Assembly (NCBI GenBank): GCA_913043145.1
Contig: CAJWLP010000017.1
Span: 1-32,938 of the forward strand
Reading direction: 5' to 3'
DNA: 32,938 nucleotides
Source of the DNA: an uncultured Bacteroidota bacterium
GTDB taxonomy: Bacteria > Bacteroidota > Bacteroidia > NS11-12g > UBA9320
The translations under genes and the position numbers were made by a program. The notes under the pieces were generated by a model, which made no database searches, was not told where the DNA came from, and saw nothing but the letters and a program-made list of their open reading frames with translations. This document shows positions 24,712-30,857 of the stretch, piece by piece (positions within the stretch are counted from its first letter, which is position 1; each line of letters opens with the position of its first letter).

Positions 24712-25548
24712 TTATGCTTTTACAACTTTATTTTTAACTAGAATATCAACTAACGATATAGAAGCATCTTCCATTCCATTTACAATACCATCAATTTTTG
24801 AGGTAATGAAGTTGTAAAAAATCTGCAAAATAATAGCAACAATAAGACCCGCAACTGTCGTTAAAAGTGCAACAGATATACCATCGGCTACAACACTTGG
24901 TGAAATATCCCCAGCGGCTTTAATTGCATCAAAAGCCTCAATCATACCAATTACTGTACCCATGAAACCTAACATGGGTGCAAGTGCAATAAATAATGAT
25001 AACCAAACCAAGCCTTTTTCAAGTTGACCCATTTGAACAGAGCCATAACTTACTACAGATTTCTCAACTACGTCGATTGACCCTTGATCTGCCCTGTCTA
25101 GACCTTGATAAAATATACTTGCTACTGGACCTCTAGTATTTCTGCAAATTTCTTTAGCAGCTTCTATGTTTCCAGCTGAAACTTCCTTTTCTATATTTTC
25201 TACAAACTCATCGTTATTAATGCTCATCCAGAATAAAGATATAATTCGCTCAATAGCAATTGCTAAACCAAGGATTAGACATATTAAAGGAAGGGACATA
25301 AATCCTGCTCCTCCTTCAATAAATTTCTTCTTGAGAACTTGCAGACCACTTTCTTCCTCTTCAACTTCTGCCTCCTCTGTTACAATTTCTTCTTCAACTA
25401 CTTCTGTCGCAGCAGAATCGTCAGCTACAGCTGATGATGAATCAACTACTTCTGTCGTAGTATCATTCGCTACATCTTGAGCAAAGGTAGTTTGAACACT
25501 AAATGTCAAAAGACATAGTAACATTAATAATGATGTGATTTTTTTCAT
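24712..25548 (-). CDS. exbB: MotA/TolQ/ExbB family proton channel protein with acidic N-terminal extension
   Basis: A 278-residue protein. A signal peptide (about 1-23, TFA-Q) is followed by a strongly acidic region (about 24-68, many Glu, Asp, Thr, Ser) and then the ExbB/TolQ core: helix 1 at about 78-100 (FMSLPLICLILGLAIAIERI), the cytoplasmic loop, and helices 2 and 3 at about 180-205 (WLSLFIALAPMLGFMGTVIGMIEAF) and 220-245. The LGFMGTVIGMIEAF segment is the family signature. It forms the proton-conducting pore for ExbD. First gene of the four-gene cluster; a -7 element lies 28 bases upstream. Confidence 0.9.
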   Translation of the reverse strand: MKKITSLLMLLCLLTFSVQTTFAQDVANDTTTEVVDSSSAVADDSAATEVVEEEIVTEEAEVEEEESGLQVLKKKFIEGGAGFMSLPLICLILGLAIAIERIISLFWMSINNDEFVENIEKEVSAGNIEAAKEICRNTRGPVASIFYQGLDRADQGSIDVVEKSVVSYGSVQMGQLEKGLVWLSLFIALAPMLGFMGTVIGMIEAFDAIKAAGDISPSVVADGISVALLTTVAGLIVAIILQIFYNFITSKIDGIVNGMEDASISLVDILVKNKVVKA

Positions 25549-25576
25549 TTTATTGTTTTTTATTCTGTATCGCCGA

Positions 25577-25584
25577 CAAAAATA
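25577..25584 (-). promoter_or_regulatory. -7 element TATTTTTG for the exbB-exbD cluster
   Basis: A perfect TAnnTTTG on the minus strand, 28 bases before the exbB ATG. The 162-base region is shared with the divergent radA gene; no clear -7 match was found for radA. Confidence 0.45.
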
Positions 25585-25710
25585 GATAATTCTTTGTATG
25601 CTTTACCGATTTCAATTTAATTTTTTAGATGTTGAAGTAATCTAAAAGATATTCCTTTATTAAATTAATAAAAATGACCATTTTCGTTCAAACAAAGTTT
25701 TGTAGTTCAT

Positions 25711-27060
25711 ATGGCTAAAACCAAGTCTGTTTTTATATGCTCAAATTGCGGCAGTAATTATCCTAAAATGATGGGCAAGTGTTTCTCTTGTGGGGAATTT
25801 AATACCATTCAGGAAGAGGTTATTACTAAATCCAAAAGTACTATGATGAACCTTAACGACATTGAAGGAATTGTAACTCCAATATTAAATGTAGATGCAT
25901 ATGAACTAGAAAGGCTTAAAGCACCTGGAACTGAATTAAATCGTGTATTGGGCGGTGGAATTGTTCCCGGATCAATTGTCTTGTTAGGTGGTGAACCGGG
26001 GATTGGAAAATCAACCTTACTTCTACAAACAGCACTTAGAATGAATAAAAAAGTGCTTTATGTAAGCGGTGAAGAAAGTCTCACTCAAATAAAAATGAGA
26101 GCAGATAGAATAGGAGTTACAAACGAAAATTGCCTTTTACTAAATGAAACGTGTGTCGAAAAAATTAAGAATAAATTGAAGGAGACTAATCCTGCCTTTG
26201 TTATTATAGATTCAATTCAAACCATTTACAGCAAGTATTTAGACTCTACTCCTGGCACAATTTCACAGGTCAGGGAAAGTTGTGCAATACTCGTTCAATA
26301 TGCTAAGCAACATGAACTCCCAATTATATTAGTTGGCCATATTACAAAAGAAGGACAATTGGCAGGCCCAAAGCTGCTAGAACATATGGTTGACACTGTT
26401 CTTCAATTTGAAGGTGAAACCCAAAACAATTATAGGATATTAAGAACATTAAAAAACCGCTTTGGAAATTCTCTTGAACTTGGAATTTATGAGATGACAT
26501 CCGAGGGTATGAGAGAAGTTGACAATCCATCTGAAATTCTTATTAATCAACGTAGTGAAAATCTTTCAGGAGTTAGTGTTGTGGCCTCTCTTGAAGGCAA
26601 TCGTAGTTTGCTGATTGAAACTCAGGCTCTGGTAAGTGGTGCTGTATATGGTAACCCTCAAAGAAATACAAACGGTTATGATATCAAAAGGCTAAATATG
26701 CTTCTTGCTGTTTTGGAAAAAAGATGCGGATACAAACTGTCACAACAAGACATTTTTGTAAATATAGCTGGTGGACTTAAAATAAATGATCCTGCAACAG
26801 ATTTAGGGATTGCCGCTTCTATAATATCAAGTTTTGAAAATACTGCACTATCAAACAAAATGGTTTTTGCTGGTGAAATTGGTCTCAGCGGAGAAATACG
26901 TGGAGTCAATCGAATCGATCAACGCATTAAAGAAGCTGAAAAATTAGGGTTTAGCGATTTTATACTGAGTGATCAGATTGACATTAATCAAAAAAATTAT
27001 ACAATCAAGATTCATAAAGTTTCTGATGTGAGACAATTTTTCTCGCTAGTCATAAATTAA
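25711..27060 (+). CDS. radA: DNA repair protein RadA
   Basis: A 449-residue RadA (Sms), a RecA-like helicase that helps branch migration during recombination. Domains in order: four-cysteine zinc finger (Cys10, Cys13, Cys24, Cys27), RecA-like ATPase with Walker A GEPGIGKST at 94-102 and Walker B VIIDSIQT near 164-171, the RadA-specific KNRFG motif at 248-252, and a C-terminal Lon-like domain (GGLKINDPATDLGIAASI). Length is complete. It diverges from the exbB cluster and precedes panD by 57 bases; panD has its own promoter. Confidence 0.97.
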   Translation: MAKTKSVFICSNCGSNYPKMMGKCFSCGEFNTIQEEVITKSKSTMMNLNDIEGIVTPILNVDAYELERLKAPGTELNRVLGGGIVPGSIVLLGGEPGIGKSTLLLQTALRMNKKVLYVSGEESLTQIKMRADRIGVTNENCLLLNETCVEKIKNKLKETNPAFVIIDSIQTIYSKYLDSTPGTISQVRESCAILVQYAKQHELPIILVGHITKEGQLAGPKLLEHMVDTVLQFEGETQNNYRILRTLKNRFGNSLELGIYEMTSEGMREVDNPSEILINQRSENLSGVSVVASLEGNRSLLIETQALVSGAVYGNPQRNTNGYDIKRLNMLLAVLEKRCGYKLSQQDIFVNIAGGLKINDPATDLGIAASIISSFENTALSNKMVFAGEIGLSGEIRGVNRIDQRIKEAEKLGFSDFILSDQIDINQKNYTIKIHKVSDVRQFFSLVIN

Positions 27061-27093
27061 TAATCGCAAATTCACTTATCAATCAAATAAACA

Positions 27094-27101
27094 TACCTTT
27101 G
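27094..27101 (+). promoter_or_regulatory. -7 element TACCTTTG for panD
   Basis: A perfect TAnnTTTG 16 bases before the panD ATG. It uses the same octamer as the menB promoter. No good -33 box was seen. Confidence 0.5.
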
Positions 27102-27117
27102 CCAATCATAATATTTT

Positions 27118-27471
27118 ATGATTATTGAAGTATTAAAATCCAAGATTCATCGAGCTAAAATCACGCAAACTGAGCTGGATTATGTTGGTAGTATTACTAT
27201 TGATGAAGATCTTATGGATGCTGCTAATCTTATTGAAGGTGAGAAAGTACTAATCGTTAACAATAATAATGGAGAACGAATAGAGACATACGTCATAACT
27301 GGCGAACGTGGAAGTGGTATGATTTGTCTAAATGGAGCCGCTGCTAGAAGAGCTGCTAAAGGTGATATAGTCATCATCATATCTTTTGCTCAAATGGATT
27401 TTGAAAAAGCCAAAACATTCAAGCCCCAATTAGCGTTCCCTGATAAAAATAACAAGCCTATCCTTGACTAA
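27118..27471 (+). CDS. panD: Aspartate 1-decarboxylase proenzyme
   Basis: A 117-residue pyruvoyl enzyme that makes beta-alanine for pantothenate and CoA. The self-cleavage site Gly24-Ser25 lies in DYVGSITID, giving the short beta chain and the pyruvoyl-bearing alpha chain. Further marks are Lys9 ([11 protein letters not shown]), the [17 protein letters not shown] segment (about 60-76) and [11 protein letters not shown]. Length is normal. The following gene starts with TTG eight bases before the panD stop, so translation is probably coupled. Confidence 0.96.
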   Translation: MIIEVLKSKIHRAKITQTELDYVGSITIDEDLMDAANLIEGEKVLIVNNNNGERIETYVITGERGSGMICLNGAAARRAAKGDIVIIISFAQMDFEKAKTFKPQLAFPDKNNKPILD

Positions 27472-28459
27472 AAATACAAAAACAGCCATTAACACTATTA
27501 TATTTCTCACTCTTGGGGGAGTCTTGTTTTATTGGGCTATAAAAAGTCAAGATACAGAAGAACTTTGGGATCAAATCAAACAGGTAAATTTATTTTGGGT
27601 AGGTTTATCCATGCTTTGTGGTGTGATAAGTCATCTTCTTCGAGCATTGAGGTGGAATTTGTTATTAGAGCCCATGAACTATAAAGCTTCTACAGCTAAT
27701 AGCTTTCACGCTGTAATTTTAGGATACTTGGTAAATATGGCTTTACCCAGAGTTGGAGAAATCACACGTCCTGCTGTTCTTTCTAAACTCGAAAAAATAC
27801 CCTTCAATAAACTCGTAGGGACAGTCTTAGTTGAGCGAATCGTAGATTTAATTATCACAATAATTCTTGCCCTCACTATTTTCATTATTCAATTTCAACT
27901 TATAATAGAATTTGTTGAAGAATTAATGAAAAAATTTAATGCCTCATCAATAGGTCTTTTTTCAGTATCATTTGTTGTTTTCATAATTCTTATCAGTATT
28001 GCTTACTTCAAAAGGAAGTGGTTCTATCAACTGCCTGTAATTAGAAAATTTCAATCCTTTATTGAAGGGATTATCGATGGTATTAAAACTATTTTTAGTT
28101 TACGTAAAAAAGGGTTATTCATCACATACAGCCTGCTAATTTGGGTGATGTATTTCTTTATGCCTTTCTTAATATTTTATGCTTTCGACGGCACCGCCCA
28201 TTTAGGGGTATCTGCAGGATTCACTGTGTTATTGTTTGGTACAGTAGCCATGATTATTCCTATACCAGGGGGAATTGGAACATTTGAAGTTCTTGTCCCT
28301 GCAGCACTTAATATTTATGCGATCAATCCATTAATTTCTAACTCCTACACATTAATTACTCACGCTATACAATTTTTAGTGATTGCTGGAGTTGGCATAT
28401 TTTCCATAGTATATGTTATATTTAAACTCAAAAAGGTAAATAATCATGAAATGGGATAA
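27464..28459 (+). CDS. YbhN/UPF0104 (LPG-synthase transmembrane) family protein
   Basis: A 331-residue inner-membrane protein with about eight helices, resembling the flippase-like transmembrane domain of lysylphosphatidylglycerol synthase but lacking the aminoacyltransferase part. Marks: [16 protein letters not shown] (about 52-67), [30 protein letters not shown] and [15 protein letters not shown]. Proteins of this group are thought to act on lipids or lipid-linked precursors. It starts with TTG inside the panD stop region (TTGACTAA, 8-base overlap); no ATG is available near the N-terminus. The next gene overlaps its end by 14 bases, giving a panD - ybhN-like - rfaE2 unit. Confidence 0.82.
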   Translation: MTKNTKTAINTIIFLTLGGVLFYWAIKSQDTEELWDQIKQVNLFWVGLSMLCGVISHLLRALRWNLLLEPMNYKASTANSFHAVILGYLVNMALPRVGEITRPAVLSKLEKIPFNKLVGTVLVERIVDLIITIILALTIFIIQFQLIIEFVEELMKKFNASSIGLFSVSFVVFIILISIAYFKRKWFYQLPVIRKFQSFIEGIIDGIKTIFSLRKKGLFITYSLLIWVMYFFMPFLIFYAFDGTAHLGVSAGFTVLLFGTVAMIIPIPGGIGTFEVLVPAALNIYAINPLISNSYTLITHAIQFLVIAGVGIFSIVYVIFKLKKVNNHEMG

Positions 28460-28940
28460 AATCATTAATGATAAAATATTTCACTCGAAAAAATCATTAA
28501 TACAAGTTCGAGATCAATGGAAGCAGCAACATGAAAAAGTTGTTTTTACCAATGGATGTTTTGACATTTTACACCTCGGCCATATAGACTACTTATCTAA
28601 AGCTGCAGATTTAGGCAAAAGGCTTATTATTGGTGTTAATACTGATGCATCAGTATCTAAAATTAAAGGACCTAATAGGCCTATAATTGAGGAGATTACT
28701 CGATTGACTAAACTTGCCTCATTAGCTTTTGTAGATGCTGTAATCTTATTTGATGAAGAAACACCTCTAGAATTAATTAAATCTGTTAGACCTGATGTAT
28801 TAGTTAAAGGAGGAGATTATAAAATAAGTACAATTGTAGGTGCTGAATTTGTCAATCAAAATGGAGGTAATGTAATCGTAATACCATTTTTAAAAGGTCA
28901 TAGTAGCACAAGCTACATAAACAAAATAAGCAATTTATAA
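28446..28940 (+). CDS. rfaE2: D-glycero-beta-D-manno-heptose 1-phosphate adenylyltransferase
   Basis: A 164-residue nucleotidyltransferase that makes ADP-heptose for the lipopolysaccharide core; it corresponds to the C-terminal half of HldE. The nucleotide-binding signature FTNGCFDILHLGH (34-46, HxGH at 43-46) is followed by IIGVNTDASVSKIKGPNRPI, RPDVLVKGGDYK and FLKGHSSTSYINKI, all typical of RfaE2. The kinase half is absent, as usual in the split form; a separate rfaE1 would be needed. It overlaps the YbhN-like gene by 14 bases and the convergent small membrane protein gene by six. Confidence 0.93.
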   Translation: MKWDKIINDKIFHSKKSLIQVRDQWKQQHEKVVFTNGCFDILHLGHIDYLSKAADLGKRLIIGVNTDASVSKIKGPNRPIIEEITRLTKLASLAFVDAVILFDEETPLELIKSVRPDVLVKGGDYKISTIVGAEFVNQNGGNVIVIPFLKGHSSTSYINKISNL

Positions 28941-29162
28941 ACCTCCGTCTTTAGTTTGACCAACTTTATTCAGAGAAAGCTTATTTTTCAACTCTTGATT
29001 TTCTTTTTTCAGCTGCTTAATCCTATTCTTTTGAGATTTTTTTATTAAGACACAAAAGAAATAACCCAACATAAATGCAATTATTAGAATAATTACGATT
29101 TCTATGACATAAGTTTCCATTGAGGACTGACCGGGGCCTTCAAAAATTTTTTCAGTATTCAT
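28935..29162 (-). CDS. Small membrane protein with C-terminal coiled coil, function unknown
   Basis: A 75-residue protein with one membrane helix (about 18-41, VIEIVIILIIAFMLGYFFCVLI) followed by a basic, heptad-like helix (KKSQKNRIKQLKKENQELKNKL). This is the layout of small envelope scaffold proteins, but no family is recognised. The first ATG lies 11 bases inside the upstream OmpA-like gene; a second ATG at 29120 would leave a 31-base gap and drop 14 residues. Being conserved in position with its neighbour cannot be judged here. Probably co-transcribed with the OmpA-like gene. Confidence 0.6.
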   Translation of the reverse strand: MNTEKIFEGPGQSSMETYVIEIVIILIIAFMLGYFFCVLIKKSQKNRIKQLKKENQELKNKLSLNKVGQTKDGGL

Positions 29163-29895
29163 TTGATTCTAGTTGATTGATGTGCACTTCTAAATGGGGT
29201 GTCTGGGTTGAATCTACAATAAAAGGAAGTATATTAATAAAAGATGAATCTAGTCCATTTAACACCAGTTGTGTTTTGATAAAATTGCAATTTGCAGAGA
29301 AAGAATCTGTTTCTTGATTTATAATTTCCACTAAATTTATTTGATGTTTTGTATTCTCAATAGCAATATATTTTAAATAAGCTTGAATTTTGGGATGATC
29401 AAGACCTTCATTAAAATTGATTTTAGCCCCGTGAACCATTTCTTGTAAGAAATCGTTATTCATTAACACGCTTACTTCAACTGCATCTAACCATTGCAAA
29501 CTTTTGAAGTTGTTTTCAAAAGTACTGTCTGCATGCTGAGAGTGGAATAATATTCGATGGTCCCCTAGACCACTAAATAACTGAGCTACGCTTTTAGCTC
29601 TAGCAATACCAAGATTGGGATGCGATGTGTTATTATGCTCATTTGTAGAATAATTACCCGTAATTAAAATACGGTTATTGGGTTCTAACTTTTGCAACAT
29701 TAGTGCCTTAAAAGAATCAAAGTTCGTCCCTTTTAAAACGTTAGAGTCAGAATATTTAAAAAACAAAGGATACCGATTTTCTGCTAAGGTTAATTTGTTG
29801 GGATAGGCTTCTTTAATTTCAGTAACATAGAACCAACTTGAAGCAACTAACCAACATAAAAAAAGCAGCAAAATATAAAGTGGGCTTTTGAACAT
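29152..29895 (-). CDS. OmpA-like domain membrane protein
   Basis: A 247-residue protein from the ATG at 29895. The reading frame is open further upstream to 29970, but that extension runs through tRNA-Ser and is an artefact. An N-terminal membrane helix or uncleaved signal (about 5-24) precedes an OmpA-C-like domain (about 44-135): LFFKYSDSNVLKG, LEPNNRILITGNYS, LGIARAKSVAQLF, with the R-A motif of the family. The canonical Asp and Arg that bind peptidoglycan are only partly kept. A second similar but weaker half may follow (about 150-240). It starts 16 bases after the tRNA and is probably on the same transcript. Confidence 0.6.
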   Translation of the reverse strand: MFKSPLYILLLFLCWLVASSWFYVTEIKEAYPNKLTLAENRYPLFFKYSDSNVLKGTNFDSFKALMLQKLEPNNRILITGNYSTNEHNNTSHPNLGIARAKSVAQLFSGLGDHRILFHSQHADSTFENNFKSLQWLDAVEVSVLMNNDFLQEMVHGAKINFNEGLDHPKIQAYLKYIAIENTKHQINLVEIINQETDSFSANCNFIKTQLVLNGLDSSFINILPFIVDSTQTPHLEVHINQLESNEY

Positions 29896-29911
29896 AAAAT
29901 ATCGATAATAA

Positions 29912-30002
29912 TGGCGGAGAGAGAGGGATTCGAACCCTCGGTACACTTTTGATGCACACACGCTTTCCAAGCGTGCTCCTTAAGCCACTCGGACACCTCT
30001 CC
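29912..30002 (-). tRNA. tRNA-Ser (anticodon GGA)
   Basis: A 91-base class II tRNA on the minus strand. Acceptor GGAGAGG pairs with TCTCTCC (last pair G-U), the discriminator is G and CCA is encoded. The anticodon arm CGCTTGGAAAGCG shows GGA in the loop, a long variable arm follows (as expected for tRNA-Ser), and the T arm is GAGGG-TTCGAAT-CCCTC. It reads Ser codons UCC and UCU. It lies between tatD (20-base gap) and the OmpA-like gene (16-base gap), all on one strand. Confidence 0.96.
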
Positions 30003-30022
30003 TAATACCATTGCAAAGATGG

Positions 30023-30787
30023 TTATAAATTAAATAACTGCAATGCATTCTTGGTTGTAATCTCTGAAACTTTTTCTATGGGTAAACTATAAATTTTTGA
30101 TAATTCATCAACTACAGTTGTGATGTATGATGATTCATTTCTCTTCCCCCTATACGGAACAGGAGCTAAATATGGCGAATCTGTCTCGGCCACAATACGA
30201 TTAAGTGGTACATTTATAAGCTGATTTCTCAGATCTGAATTTTTAAATGTAACTACCCCACCAACCCCCAGATAAAACCCTAATTCAATAATTTCATGGG
30301 CTTGTTTTTGCCCTCCAACAAAACAATGAAAAACACCACGTAATTGAGAATTGAAATTCGTCTTAATTAACTGAATGATATAGTCCGTTGATTCCCTTGA
30401 ATGAATTACAATCGGCAAATTATAATCGATAGACCACTGACACTGTTCAAGAAAAGCGTCTTCTTGTTGAACCTGAAAAGTCTTATCCCAATAAAGATCA
30501 ATCCCAATCTCACCAACTGCTATACAATCTCTAGAAATTAGTTCGTTTTTAATATAAGAAAGTTGGTCTTTAAAATCTTCTTTTATTGAGCACGGATGTA
30601 AACCCATCATTCGTTTAAAGAAAACATCGTCACGATTTACTAATTTATTTAGTTGGGAAATACTTTCTACATCTATATTTGGTAAGAGGATATGACTTAA
30701 CCCACTATCTCTGGCTCGGGTGATAACTTCATCAATATCCTTGTCAAATTCTTTAGAATATAAGTGTGCGTGAGTGTCTACTAGCAT
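30023..30787 (-). CDS. tatD: TatD family hydrolase (putative DNase)
   Basis: A 254-residue metal-dependent hydrolase of the amidohydrolase superfamily, from the ATG at 30787. A longer frame to 30844 runs through the upstream terminator hairpin and is rejected. Metal ligands: DTHAH (His6, His8), VGEIGID (Glu93), VIHSRES (His129), VFHCFVGG (His154) and AETDSPYLAP (Asp203). The PVPYRGKRNESSYI segment is typical of TatD/YcfH. TatD proteins have 3'-5' exonuclease activity in E. coli; the exact role varies. It is followed on the same strand by tRNA-Ser. Confidence 0.92.
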   Translation of the reverse strand: MLVDTHAHLYSKEFDKDIDEVITRARDSGLSHILLPNIDVESISQLNKLVNRDDVFFKRMMGLHPCSIKEDFKDQLSYIKNELISRDCIAVGEIGIDLYWDKTFQVQQEDAFLEQCQWSIDYNLPIVIHSRESTDYIIQLIKTNFNSQLRGVFHCFVGGQKQAHEIIELGFYLGVGGVVTFKNSDLRNQLINVPLNRIVAETDSPYLAPVPYRGKRNESSYITTVVDELSKIYSLPIEKVSEITTKNALQLFNL

Positions 30788-30805
30788 TATAAATTCATTG
30801 CAAAT

Positions 30806-30838
30806 AAAAAGCCCCTCATCGAAAGATGAAGGGCTTTT
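30806..30838 (-). terminator. Intrinsic terminator of the PKD-repeat surface protein gene
   Basis: A 14-bp stem with one mismatch (30807-30820 with 30825-30838; AAAAGCCC/GGGCTTTT ends) and a GAAA loop, flanked by A/T runs on both sides so that it could work in either direction. It lies 19 bases after the stop of the surface protein gene and before the tatD start. Confidence 0.85.
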
Positions 30839-30857
30839 ATTCAAATAGTTACTTAAT

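Noticed and set aside
29896-29970. N-terminal extension of the OmpA-like gene reading through tRNA-Ser
   Set aside because: The extra residues are the translated tRNA; the ATG at 29895 directly precedes a membrane helix.
30788-30844. N-terminal extension of tatD
   Set aside because: It is encoded by the terminator hairpin of the upstream gene; the family's DTHAH motif starts right after the ATG at 30787.
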